Positions 43,774 through 55,290 of a stretch of DNA of 64,000 nt are shown one piece after another. The stretch covers positions 186,001-250,000 of the forward strand of contig JAGVVL010000017.1 of the NCBI GenBank assembly GCA_018287875.1. The letters are read 5' to 3'. Source of the stretch: Nigrospora sphaerica (Eukaryota; Ascomycota; Sordariomycetes; Amphisphaeriales; Apiosporaceae). Both the position numbers and the translations under genes were made by a program. Within the stretch, counting starts at the first letter, position 1. Every line of letters starts with the position of its first letter. Under the pieces are notes generated by a model. That model worked only from the letters and a program-made list of their open reading frames with translations. It ran no database searches and was not told the DNA's origin.

Positions 43774-46497
43774 TTAGCTGACCTCTGGAATATCTGTCTC
43801 CAACGCGACTTTCTCGCGTTCGGAAGCCAGTTTACGACTTATGGGCACCCTGATAGATGGTCCAAACTCCTTTGTGAACGCGTTTAGCGCATTCATATCG
43901 GTCTGTGAGACACTGGGCTGAATATTCCCGAGTGCCGTCTCGAAGTGATCCTCGGTGAGGCGGACCTTGAGCGAATCCGAGACGACTTCTTCCATCGGTT
44001 CCATGTCTTGCTCCACAGCCCAGGCAAGTCCGGCTTGGCCACAGAGATTCTTCAAGTCCGAGCCTGAGAAACCGTCGGTCACGGCGGCAAGCCGGTCGAT
44101 GTCGACACCATCGAGGTCATCTTCCTTGAGAAAGACGCGTAGGATGCTGGCCCGCGCTTCTTTTCCGGGTACCCCGAAGGGAATTTTCTGCGGCAGCCGC
44201 CGCAGAAAGGCGCTGTCGAGATCCATGGGCCTGTTCGTAGCCGCCAGGACGAAAGGTGCCTTGCTGTCTTGGCCTAAGCCGTCCATTTCCTGTAGGAACT
44301 GGGTGAGCTGCGAGCGCTCCCAGCTCCTATCATTACCCCCTCGACGATAGAAGAGGGCATCGACCTCATCTATGAAGATGATACACGGAAAGAGCCTTTT
44401 CGCTAGGGTGAAAGCTGCTTCGATGGTCTTCTCTGATTCGCCGACATACTTGTTGTTAATGGTGGCTGGGTTGATGGCTAGCATATTCGACCCGGTGCTT
44501 TTAGCGATTGCTCTAGCAAGAAGGGTCTTACCCGTGCCCGGAGGGCCGTAAAGCAGGGCGCCCGTGGTTCTGATTTGTGAGACAAGCAGCTTGGAAGCGG
44601 CGTCGGGTTTGAGCTTGGATAAAGCTACAAGGGTCTTGATGCTCGCTAGCATACCATTGTCGAGAATCACGTCATCGAAACCAGAGTTCAGGGAAGCTGT
44701 TGATACGGTTAGCAGCGTCAATAGTTGATACGGCCATTCCCAATGAGGATACGTACTAGGGTCAATAATGCAAGGGAATAGCCTCTTCTCGTAACCGTTG
44801 GCTTCCTGCTTGATTTCATTCAACTTGTCTTCCCATATCTTTTTGGCCCGCTTGGTCTTTTCCTCTTCGTCGAGTTCACGATCGTCATTTTCAGTCTCGA
44901 TAGAAACTGGTTCCGGTTCGGGGTCGGCGCCCTTCATGCGGAGAAGAACGGATTCGATGGCATGGAGCTGCACGGAGCGACTCCTCGCACTCTTGGCCAC
45001 GATGCGCAAGAAGGCCATGTTCATCTCCTCGTTGTTGTCGGTAATCGAAACGAGGTAGCGCGCCGCTCTTTCAGAAAGCAGAGCAGGCCAGTCGCTGTCG
45101 GGCTTCAAAATATCGAATGGAGAGGGTGGATAATCCGATAGCCGCGCATGAATCCTGCGTTTGAAAGACTCAATTCTGATGGACGCACGGGAGTTTGGAT
45201 AGCGAGCTTTGGACACGTCTTCCCAACCCTGCGGTACACTGAGCGGCATCATCATCTGCATGAATAGACCTCGGGCGCCGAGCTTTCGCATGGGGGCGCC
45301 CATGTCGCACGACCGAGCGTCGCAGTTTTCCAGACTGCCGCAGCTGCACAGAGAACAGTAGCACGTAGTGAAGTTCCAGGGTGTCTCGGCGTCCACCTGT
45401 TGATTTTCGCTTTCAACACCGGCGTGGGTCATGCCGACGACCAACATGATATCTTGACCGGCTTGCCTCCGCTTGTTCACCGCGTCACGCATTCGGCAAA
45501 GAACTTGGCGTGCGAGGGCCTGGTTTGATTTGGATATGCACAAACTGTCCCGGATGTAGAGTATAGTCGGCGGCGGGGTGGCTTCGGCGGTGGTGTCGTT
45601 GGCTTTCTGGTTATTGGCTTCGGTCGTCTTGCGCTTGACAGTATCCAAAAGAGCGAAAATGGCATCTCGTGTCCGATCCGTGGCCACCTGGTATGCTTTC
45701 CGCTCTGCGCGAGCTCCGAACACCTTGTGAGTGTATGCGAATGCCTCCAGAGTGGTGTCGGGGTGAGGGTTTGAGTCCTCGTTGTTGCCGCGCGCCTCGA
45801 GGCGGCCGTCGCTCACAGCGGCTCGTTCTTGGTCGTACAGCTCGGCGGCAATGTCCTCCAGCTCGTAGGGGTGGAGCGATATGAGCGAGCACTGCAGCTC
45901 CTGTGCCATGAGCACCACCAGCTCGTCCAGAAACGGGAGGCCGTGGCGCATCTTGCTGAATAGGCCGATGGTACATCTCCGACTCAGAAATCTCCGCGCA
46001 CGCGCGTTCACATGTAGAGCAGCCGCAGCATCCAGCAGGTCTTCGAATGCCTCGTGGGGAATGCTGTAGCAGCCGCTCCGACCCGCGTCGAACTCGGACA
46101 ATGAGCTCTCCGGAGTCGCAGCCCCAGAATCGCTAGCGTTAATGCTGTTGGCTGGTGCCTCGCAAGGTGCACTACCCGATAGGAATGACGGTGGCTGATG
46201 GGGGACGTCTTCGGCTTCGCGCGCCTTGGCATCATCGGCTCTTATTTCGTCTAGTTGTGGTACTGATTCTTGAGTGTGTGGGCTTTGACCTGTCTTTTTC
46301 TGGCTTTCCGCTTCTGTCTCCATGGTGAGCCATATTTTTGCTTTGATGGCCTGGAGATCATCGACCGTCTTGACGTTATCCAAGAACCAATCTGGAATTC
46401 TGTATAGGAACGCCGGTGGGGCAGAGGGAGGAACCTCAGCGGCGGATGCCTCGGTGGCGGTCGCCGCGACGTCGTTTACTTTCTGCATGCTCGTCAT
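43774..46497 (-). CDS. AAA+ ATPase with long N-terminal region
   Basis: Two exons, complement(43774..44696, 44757..46497), 887 aa. The 60-nt intron is in frame and open, but donor GTACGT, branch GCTAACC and acceptor CAACAG are canonical. Removing it yields IDPTSLNSGFDDVILDNG, the usual lead-in of Msp1-like AAA domains. The AAA module has Walker A GPPGTGKT (631-638), Walker B CIIFIDEVDA, sensor-1 LAATNRP, arginine finger region DSAFLRRLPQ and sensor-2-type GFSGSDLKNLC. About 560 residues precede it, with two acidic/charged stretches and a Cys-rich CYCSLCSCGSLENC segment. It belongs to a fungal group near the Msp1/ATAD1 extractases, but no transmembrane anchor is evident at the N terminus, so mitochondrial location is not supported. 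Confidence 0.87.
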   Translation of the reverse strand: MTSMQKVNDVAATATEASAAEVPPSAPPAFLYRIPDWFLDNVKTVDDLQAIKAKIWLTMETEAESQKKTGQSPHTQESVPQLDEIRADDAKAREAEDVPHQPPSFLSGSAPCEAPANSINASDSGAATPESSLSEFDAGRSGCYSIPHEAFEDLLDAAAALHVNARARRFLSRRCTIGLFSKMRHGLPFLDELVVLMAQELQCSLISLHPYELEDIAAELYDQERAAVSDGRLEARGNNEDSNPHPDTTLEAFAYTHKVFGARAERKAYQVATDRTRDAIFALLDTVKRKTTEANNQKANDTTAEATPPPTILYIRDSLCISKSNQALARQVLCRMRDAVNKRRQAGQDIMLVVGMTHAGVESENQQVDAETPWNFTTCYCSLCSCGSLENCDARSCDMGAPMRKLGARGLFMQMMMPLSVPQGWEDVSKARYPNSRASIRIESFKRRIHARLSDYPPSPFDILKPDSDWPALLSERAARYLVSITDNNEEMNMAFLRIVAKSARSRSVQLHAIESVLLRMKGADPEPEPVSIETENDDRELDEEEKTKRAKKIWEDKLNEIKQEANGYEKRLFPCIIDPSTYPHWEWPYQLLTLLTVSTASLNSGFDDVILDNGMLASIKTLVALSKLKPDAASKLLVSQIRTTGALLYGPPGTGKTLLARAIAKSTGSNMLAINPATINNKYVGESEKTIEAAFTLAKRLFPCIIFIDEVDALFYRRGGNDRSWERSQLTQFLQEMDGLGQDSKAPFVLAATNRPMDLDSAFLRRLPQKIPFGVPGKEARASILRVFLKEDDLDGVDIDRLAAVTDGFSGSDLKNLCGQAGLAWAVEQDMEPMEEVVSDSLKVRLTEDHFETALGNIQPSVSQTDMNALNAFTKEFGPSIRVPISRKLASEREKVALETDIPEVS

Positions 46498-47157
46498 GTT
46501 GATGTTCGAGGTAGGGTACGGGCCGTCGTGAATAGGGATAGGTACATGGGCGGCTCTGCCTTAGCCCTTATACCAGTAGTTCGCAAGGTAGATGCTGCCG
46601 GTAAAGCTTCTGCCTGCTACAAGGCATTTTTAAGAAGTAAGCACTAAGCGCATCGCCCCCTAAGCTGACAAGAATGCGCAGTACCTGCAGCCGGCCCGGT
46701 CGAGCCAATTGGCCATGCGCTGGGCACTCTCCGCTCCCTAAGCTGACAAGAATTCGCAGTGCCTGCAGACGTCTCGGTCGAGCCAATTGGGCACGCGCTG
46801 GACCTCTCCGCTCCGGGGGCGCAGGCGGAATGCGAAATAGCAAGCTGCAGTGCTTGGCGGTATTTTCAGAATCGCAATAAGCTCGTTGCCGCCGTCAAGT
46901 GGGGTAGAAGCTATTGGGTCGGGTACAGGGTGAGCCTGATAAATGATTGCCACGCGGCCGGCGGTTCTTATGATGGGGAGCAAGACGAAGCAAGCTGGTG
47001 TACCGAGCGGCCGTCGAGCATTTCGCACGATGCTGTAATATAGATTTAGGCCCTAGCTCTTAAGCCGTGATCGTCGTAGGTAAAATTTAAAATATAAGTG
47101 ACTTCGACCCCTATTCATCAACTAAGACTTTAGAGATGTACCACCTCTATATTGCAA
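46498..47157. other. Intergenic with short tandem repeat
   Basis: Between the AAA ATPase start and the second HET gene's stop. Contains a two-copy 78-bp tandem repeat (46658-46812) and an AT-rich stretch at 47,040-47,160. No gene. Confidence 0.6.
46658..46812. repeat. 78-bp direct tandem repeat, two copies
   Basis: Copies start at 46658 and 46736 with ccctaagctgacaagaat and share cggtcgagccaattgg and gcgctgg. They differ by a few substitutions and one base in length. Confidence 0.88.
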
Positions 47158-49221
47158 TTATGACCCCCCTAGGGTGGCGTCTTCTACCGAACATAAATAA
47201 CTTTGGATATCATCATCGGGCTCTGAAAAGCCGTAGACATAAGCACTACCCACGACGTCATACCCACCTTTGTCGCGGGTACGTAGAATCATAGGAACGG
47301 GACATCCACCTATGACAGCAATCTCATCACCTATGTTGGCGCAGCTGGAAACCAGGCACAGTCGACCACAGGTAGTGACGCCGAGGCGCCGCGACCGATG
47401 CAGCCGGAACATCCTCTCCATCGCCGGGTACGCGTCCTTGTGATCGTGCGAGCCCTTTGCCTTGAAAAAGCTGGCCAGCGGTTGGCCACAAACAAGGAAC
47501 TGCTTGTTCGGGGACAAAACCTGTTCAAAGGCCTGCCGTCCCCTCCAGGAGCCAGCCTCCGACCCGGTGCTCTCGTCGAGCTGACAGGGACAGTCCAGCA
47601 GCGCTTCGTAATCATCTGGTGCCCGTCGACCTTGCGGTGTACGATCGCCCACGAGGGTTTTCCAAACTGCACGCCGAAGTTCTAGAAAGGTTCCATACGG
47701 GTTGTTGCAGTTTTTCGGTTGCACCATGGCGTCTCGTCCCGACAGGTCTTGGGGGTTCTCGTAGTAGGTTGCTCCCAGCCCATCGATTTTCCCGACTCGT
47801 ATCATCTGGCAACGCAACTCGGTCCCATCGACACTGAAGTCAATCCTTGGCTCCGGAATCTTATTGCCTGCGCCATAGTTGCATTTGCCGCTGAAAAGCC
47901 GAAAATGGTCTGTTTTGCGCCAGTCGGGAGCCCAGGATGGCAGCCCCGTGCTTATGCCAGCGCATTGTTCGAGAATTCCTAGGCTTTGGGCTTTAGAACC
48001 GAGTCTTAGTTAACTGAATCAAAAAAATCCGTGTAAATAATGCGACATTTGGAAAGACCAATGTTGAGGATGAACAGGGGTGACACTTAACATACTTTCA
48101 TCTATGATGATCCTGGCAAAAGCCGCGTAGACGGTCGTCTCCGGCAACTCGTAACTCACAATAACTTTCTTGGCGATAGCCTGGTCAATCAAGCCGAGAA
48201 TCCCGTAAACCTTGTCGTTCGGTTCGGTAGCTGAAGCCTTCCGTGCAAGGTCTAGTATCGGCATGAGGTTTTCAACTCCTTCGGTGGATGTTATGAGTTG
48301 CTGGTTCGTGAGGTGGATAATGCGGTTGCGATTCAGGCCCAGAAATGCGGCCTTTTCGCCTGACTCGTCAATTTCATGGTTGATATGGCGGAAAACGAAG
48401 TCGATATGCTGTCCTGCAAAGGTGTAAACGGCGTTGAAGACATCTTCCCACGCCACTATATCCCTGCCGCAAAGCACTGGAGTGCCCGCCTTCCCCATAG
48501 TGATCTCTTGCACAATCCACAACCGGTCCCAGTAGGGCCGATCCATCAGCTGGCTCAAGGCTTTCCAGCACCCCCTTCCAAGAAACGTTGGGTCATTCCT
48601 CAAAGAGGCACCCAACTCCTGAATCGTGCCTTCTCGACACGACCTCGAAAGGGTGCCAATGAGGCCCATGGCCAGGGAGCTGTCGTTCGCCTCACTCCCT
48701 AGCCAGACAACGACATCCCGCGCGTTCTTATAGATGTGTCGCATGCGTGGTACCTCTTGGGCCCTTTCTCTCAAGTCATCCTGGTTGATGCACAGGGCGT
48801 CGATCCAAAGCCAGAGGCCGGCTCGGACTGGCGTCGTCTCCCGCAGTGCTCGCAACGCACATTCCAGGTTCGAGCGAACTTCGACGATACAACCATTGAC
48901 GAGTATCTCTTTTGTGCTGTGGGGCGGGCCCCAAGTATACGACAGGGCCGCGTAGTCGCCCCATGGGTACCGCCACTGTGGCCGGCAGATCTTCGTGGAT
49001 CCAGCCCATCTTGACCAAGCTAGGCTTCCTTGTCCGGCTTCCATCTCGCTGGGGTTCTGGATGCTGAACTGTTGTATTTCGGTCTCAATTATGTCTTGTC
49101 CATTTTCCGGTCCCTGGCATCTTCTACTGTGATTTGGCGGCGAGTCGGGCTGGCAAGGCAGGATTCTCAAGAGTCTGAGCTCCTCCGAGTCCCTGTCAAG
49201 TTTGCGATACACGATTGGCAT
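47158..49221 (-). CDS. HET-domain protein, 652 aa
   Basis: Two exons, complement(47158..47990, 48096..49221). The 105-nt intron (donor GTATGT, branch TTAACTAAG, acceptor TAAAG) joins IIIDET to QSLGILEQCAG. The HET domain starts near residue 90: YAALSYTWGPPHSTKEILVNG, then LWIDALCINQDDLRERAQE, RHIYKNARDVVVWLG and RPYWDRLWIVQEITMGK. Later come NDKVYGILGLIDQ and GLPSWAPDWR, in family order. The C-terminal CANIGDEIAVIGGCPVPMILR followed by YDVVGSAYVYG is the usual HET end. It is on the same strand as the AAA ATPase and the first HET gene. The acceptor AAG is weaker than usual, so the junction could shift slightly. Confidence 0.88.
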
Positions 49222-51295
49222 GGTCAGACGGATGTAAAGTTTCGAGCAGCGTGGTTGCCTTACCTGCCTAAGCTGCTATTTCGCCCCGACCGAACCGGCA
49301 TTTCTTGTATTCTAATATCGGGCGAGAAAGTTTGATTGCAGGCGAGGCTCGTGATGATTGGAGTGGCGTGCGCAGGCTACGCTGTTGTCATCTGTAATGA
49401 CTACGCCATTTGGCGTTCTTTGCCCGGGAATGGAGCGAAGAAAAATACCGCATACATACCTATGTCCTTGTGGGTGGTGTGGCTGTATAGAGGGGTGGTC
49501 AATTCGCGCGCGGCTGGCTGACGAATTTATGCCTTGCATCTTGGCTGCATGAAATGAGCCAGCTAACGATTGGCAGAGACAAGCGCAGATAGTGCATACG
49601 GGCAAAGGCAACCCTGGTTTCAATCAAGAGCCGGCCATCCAGGAGCGGCCAAACATCTTCAAGCCGCTCCATTCAATGGCCAGTCTAGCTCACTGCCCGC
49701 CAGGCTGAGGACTGACCGTACTGACAGCTTGCGGGGTCGGCGCAGGAAGAGAGAGAGGCAAAAAGAGTTGGAAATGAACCTAAAAGTAGGCTTGGCATTT
49801 TAGCCATGTATTTTCCCACCAGGTCGCGCGAGAGGTGCATATGATAGCCTCGTCTCGACTGGGAAACTGACATCGTCCAAGTCAGAGGTGACGCCGGGCG
49901 TCGTTGGGCGCAGTCGAATAGCACGCGGCAATGCAGGCGTCTTACTGCTTAATCAACCATCCTTATGTACTCAGAGATTCTTACATGGTGGCCAACTAGT
50001 GGACATCATTGATAAGGACCGCTTTTCGTTGTGGCCAGCGGCTGCCTCGTCCTTATAAACGAGATGCATCCTCTCCTGCCCCGATCCCCAGGCTCTTAAC
50101 GAAAGAAACGATAGACATGTCGTTATTAGACAAGCTACGCGCCCTCCACATTAAGATCATCGAGTTCTCACTATGTCCGGCCCCACGAGTTTAAGAAATG
50201 TCCTTCTAAAACAGATGACGGGCGAATACTCTCCATAGTAAGGCTTCTGCTCGTTCTAGCGGACCGCAAAAAAGATCTAGTCGAAGCAAGCCTTTCGGCA
50301 TAAGAAACGTGAGGAGCATTAAAATAGACCTAGCAGTCATCGATGCAATAATCTCTATACCTATTTAAATGTTTTAGTGAAGTGCATTATCCAGGAAAGG
50401 TACTAGCTGGCATATTTATTGAAGGCAGTCGGCGCAATAATGAGTTTGTCGCTGGCCCCCCGAAGCCTCCTGGCCAGAACTTCGTGGGCGCCGGCGACAG
50501 TGAAAGGTATGAGAGCTTCAGGGCTTCAACTACAGCGATCGAAGGCTTCGCTTCCGGGTGCAGAAAATATTTACAAGGTATTAGATAGCCATGTCTCATA
50601 ACATACGAGAAGCCGTAGCTGCCTCGTAGCCGACTTCCCTTGAAGCCTTAGTGTTCAGCTGAGTTCAATATCAAGAAAAAGAATGAGGTCACAAATATTC
50701 CAATATGGAAAATGAATGGCCTCAGCTGCCACGCCACAAGCCATACCGTGTCTTGTGGCGACGAGCTTTGATACAGTCAAGTCATGCGGTTGCCCGGCTC
50801 GCGGGGACGTCCTAAAATAGTATACATATGACGAAGGGGCTATGTTACAGCCAATTGATTGGCACAGTGGGTGCTCAGCTGAGGAAGCGCAGCACGGAGG
50901 TTATGCCCCGGCGCGCGGAAAAGGAAAACGGAATACGCCCAAAACAGCCGGCTAGCAGATTTTCGTCCACCGGGTTGTGTAGCTGTTAGCTTTTCTGGCT
51001 TTGGTGATATAAACCTCCATGAATTCCCGTGTTTTACCGTGCTATTTGAAAGATGTCGATCTCGCAGACACGTCGATTACTCCCTCTAACATTTCCCTCC
51101 CTTGAAAGCATCCCCTCATCCTTGTTTATTCGTTTACAATAGCGAAGCGGTGCGACGCAGCGGAACCTAGGTTTTTCACCCGACCGGACGTCAGCCCGGA
51201 ACGGTTTTCCTAGGCTAAGATACGTAGGGGGTCCTCATGGCCTAGATAGGTCGCTAGGTGTAAGAGTAATAATAATAATAATTTACAATAGCGAC
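49222..51295. other. Intergenic, AT-rich patches
   Basis: Divergent spacer between two HET genes. No supported gene. The part from about 50,100 to 51,060 is AT-rich with many short stop-broken frames and could be old transposon or pseudogene debris, but I identify no domain. A short (TAA)n run lies at about 51267-51283. Confidence 0.5.
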
Positions 51296-53129
51296 ATGTG
51301 GCTTTATATCGCCGGCATTGCCGCCGTAGGATTCTTCTGGGCGAATCGTCCGCCCGGGTAGCACAGCCATAGCTCCGAGAATCGGCAACCGGATCCGGAC
51401 CTCGAAGTTGAACGCTTTCGCTACGAAGCCAACATCAGAAGAAGAAAACAAACGCCCCAGTCGGTCGACTCGTCGACGCGTGAACCTCCGCCGGACAGCT
51501 TGTTCGAAATAAGTACAAATACCGAGCCGAATCCTCGTGAAATCCCCCCTTCCAACGCCATCGAGGCACGTGCAAATCCTGAGTTTAACAGGAATAGAAG
51601 ACTTCTGCCCAAGAACCACATCTTCCTCTTCCGCCTCCAGGACGACGGCGAGGCCGATGTGAAAGTCAAAGCCTATCCCTGGAACCCCCGAGGCGACGAG
51701 CAGCCGCACGAGTACCAGGCAATATCCTACTGCTGGGGTCGGGCCGTCGAGGAGGGTCGTTCCACTAGACTCAGAGACAATCAGGGCGTCTGGAACTTCT
51801 TCTGTCAGCAGCCCCTCTTCGACCTGATTGCCGCGCTTCGCCGGAAACGAGCAAGCGGCCTCTTCTGGATCGACATTATATGTACCAACCAAGTCGACAC
51901 GGCCCAGAAAGCCGACCAGATGCTGGTCATGAGGAACGTTTACGCCAAAGCTCACGGTGTCATTATGTGGTCGGGAAACCCCGAAACGAATGAGGAGAAA
52001 GGCGAGCTCCGAGAGTTGGCGAGGGAACTGGCGTCGGAAATCAAAAAGCGCGATCGTCCCAAGTAACTACCATTCCTCTGCCGAAATCCGTTGGAATGGT
52101 CCGAATCAGCTCAGGAAGCTTTCCGCAGCATCTGCTCGCACGACTACTGAACCAGAACCTGGATGGTTCCCGAATTTCTCCTCGCCGCTAACTTGAAGCT
52201 GTACCTTGGGGATTTCGAATTTGACTGGGGCGTTCTGGGGGACGTGTCAGCCCCCACGATCATCGAAACTTTCGATTTTGGTCATGAGGAGCCACTAAAA
52301 ATGGAAACCCTCAACGGCATGCAAACCGACCGGATTCGGCCAGCCAAAGTCAGGGAGGGCCCCGACCCCCCGGACATGGACAAATATATTTACCCCTTCA
52401 ATGAATTCTTCGATTGCAAGGACCGCTACAACGCTCTTGAAGAGATCTGGGGCCATGCTCAGCATATCAACAGTCGTCGACAGGTCAGTAGCGGCAATAG
52501 GCATCGCCATGCTAGTCGCCGTAGTGGCATGCTCCAACGTGGCTGGCCGGCATATCCCATTAATGACGCACTCTAAATCAGCCGAATTCAGGACGTGACC
52601 AATGCGCAGGACAGGATATTCGCTCTCCTCTCGCTGTTGGGCGAAGACGAAGAGAGCTTAAAGGCGACGGGCATTGTCACCGAGGTGACCGTGCTCACTC
52701 ACGGGACCCCACGCCGCCAAGGGGAGGGGACAGTGCGGGGAGAGCAGCAGCAAAAAACATTGCAGGTGTTCCGACGAACATTCGATTACAATTTGCGAGC
52801 AATGGCCAAAGAGAAGCTCAGTGGGAGTCTGTTCATGATGAGGGGAAATTGCCATCTGGCCATTGCGGATTCCACTCGCGAACATTTCGTGGAATTCCTC
52901 GATTTGCTCTTGGATACTCAGCCGGGAAAACAGCCACAGCAAAGTTATGCCCAAGGGCCATCTCGACAAGACGACGGTGGCTGAAGCGAGCAAATGGGGG
53001 GTGGAGCAAATCCCAGAGAAGCATAAAGAGATGTTCAAAGATGAACGGGACTGGCCGCCTGTAGATCTCTTTCCCTCTTCCTACGTCAATAGATGGCTTG
53101 AGTTGAAACAAAACCCTCTGTTCAGGTAA
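51296..53129 (+). pseudogene. Broken HET-domain gene
   Basis: One reading frame runs from ATG at 51296 (MWLYIAGIAAVGFFWANR, a possible signal anchor) through a HET domain but is interrupted by TAG at 51359, TAA at 52064 and TGA at 52148. Domain motifs are AISYCWG, LFWIDIICTNQVDTAQKAD and VMRNVYAKAHGVIMWSG. After the second stop the frame continues FRSICSHDY-stop-TRTWMVPEFLLA, where Trp is expected at the stop. A 108-nt intron (52484-52591, donor GTCAGT, acceptor TTCAG) then joins NSRRQ to DVTNAQDRIFALLSLLG. Near 52,900-52,980 the frame seems to shift, and the tail ends ...RWLELKQNPLFR at 53129. The first two stops fit CAG/CAA turned to TAG/TAA. A 93-nt intron (52063-52155) could skip the last two stops in frame but would delete conserved residues. 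Confidence 0.78.
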
Positions 53130-55290
53130 ACTACCGATTTCTGGGGGTACCACGCCCGGTCGCATGCGTTGACCGGTGCTTCTCCAACCTGGTTGCGTGC
53201 CCTGCGATTTCTGAACAGAGAAGGTTGCGCAGTCTTCTCCTGTGACAATAACGCGGCCGACGTCGTGCAGGACAAATCGACGTCGGCGTCGATTGCACGC
53301 AAGAAGAAGGGCCCCGTCAGAAACCTTAAAATGCATATGAAACTGGGGTCAACCCTGCGTATTTCCCAGGTCGGATGAAGAGCGCCGTGCCGTCGGTCGG
53401 GAAAGGCGGCGGGTACCATGCCGGCCTCGGAGAGGTGCCAATGGCGCAGAACCGAGGATGGAGAGAAAGTGCTCTGATAGGCTCCCCTTCGAGCGGGTGC
53501 ACGAATGGCTCGGCGGCGCGGTGTAGGGCATCTTCTGAAGAGATCCCGTCAACCGGGTTAAGCTCGTGCGTCAAAGAGGTTCGCGGGCGGGGGCGCAGAC
53601 GGCTGGCTAGACTCGAAGGGTAGCAGTCGATGGCGACTCAACTTCCTCTTATGAAGCCGCGAGGTCATCCCGTATTTCGTACGCACCCTGCATCGCGGGG
53701 GGGAAGATGGGCGATCAGGCGGCCACTGGTGCTGGTGCGGCACGACGCCCTGACGCGGGGGTTCGCAAGGGTCTCATGGCGCTTCAGGCGGGGCGATTTC
53801 CATCTCGGTTGCCGGATATTCACAGGGCACAGGGATGGGGCGGCTGGCCAATGACGGCCCACGGATGTTGCCTTGACAGCCTGCATCTACGTAGTACTTT
53901 GGGATATTGGTGCTAGGGGAACTTCTAAAGTGCTCCTGCCCATTTGACGCAGCTGTCGTGGGAATGGATTGGGAATGGATGTTGAGGTAAGAGCCACCAC
54001 GGGAGGGCAGAGAAGACGCAGAGAAAACGTGAGTGCGCTCTCGGGCGACCGTGGTACAAAAGCTGTCTTGAACTTGGTAACTGCCCGCCGCCCGTCGGAA
54101 CGATCTGGACAGACCATCAGGCAACCCATTAGGGGGCATCGGATCTTCGGTGGGTCTTGGCCTAACCTGGAACGCGGGAACCCATCCATCCCCACGGCGG
54201 AATCACATTTCCATCACATTTGACGGACGATGGGATGGCGTGCAGCCGCCACGTGCAGGGGAAGATGTCGGATGACAGGCTGTTAAACATCAGGCCGTAC
54301 CGACTCCAGATGCTCTCGCTATCCAGGCACAAGGCGGAGATCCCCCTGGGTAGTGTGGAAGATGGGTGGGATATGCCTGCCTCAGACGCCTTGGGGCCCA
54401 CGGCGAAACGGCAAGTGCAGGACGAATGTGGCCCCGCTGGCACTGCAACCCACCCGGGCTATCAGCGCCTCAGCTCCGTCTCGCTTCATCCCGTCGTGGC
54501 CCGTCAACTGCATACGGCACACATGCAGAACATGGACTGCCGCACCGGCCCTGCTTCCCGTTGGGAATCCACGCGTGTTGAGGCATCGGAAATTACCCGT
54601 CTCTGATGCGCCCCGTTGTGCCGTCGGTCGTGGTCATTCGCAGTGGACGGTGGGATGGGAACCCAAGGACGCCGTGGGCGAGCCGACGATGGGCGCTTCA
54701 GTGCGACTCGAATATGACGGATACGACAAGGAGCCGTACAATGCGCTGGTTTCTGACGCCATTGAGGACGCCTCATTTGCCCATAGTCCCGCCCAATGGT
54801 CGCCAACGTGCCAGAGAATCACCCATATCCCCCAACGCAATCAATACGTCGAGGCGTATTATGGGCGGCCCTGGAGGTCCTGAACCAATTGCGCTGCCCG
54901 CCCACCAGAATCGCTACCCATTTTCCCGCCCCCATTCGGCTAAAAGAACCCACCGCCGTTCGTCCACCCCGCCAACCCATCATCCCCTGTGAAACAGAAA
55001 CCCGCTGCGCACGGCTACGGAGCGTGTCAACGTGCTGCGAGAAACAAGATGGCCTGATGGCCTGCCAGTGGAACCCACTGCCGCCCTTCGGTTAGTGATA
55101 TGAACAATGGCGTGGCCGCGGACACTCGAGCCTCGGAGACTTCGTCTCTTTTCCAAAAGCGCGGTGCGCCCGTCCCACCACCACACCATATTCACGCCGG
55201 GCGTCGAGATTGAGCTACCGCAAAGAGCTTGGGTAGGCGTCAACATTGAGCCATTGCGTAGAGAGCTTGTATAGCGAGAGGCCTCGAAAC
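53130..55290. other. Intergenic, 2.2 kb
   Basis: Many short open frames on both strands, none with a family pattern, start context or splice support. It may include the decayed 3' part of the HET pseudogene and the promoter of the next gene. Confidence 0.5.

Noticed and set aside
52063..52155. 93-nt intron that would remove two stops from the third HET gene
   Set aside because: It is in frame with usable splice ends, but it would delete the conserved EAFRSICSHDY segment of the HET domain, so nonsense mutation is the better explanation.
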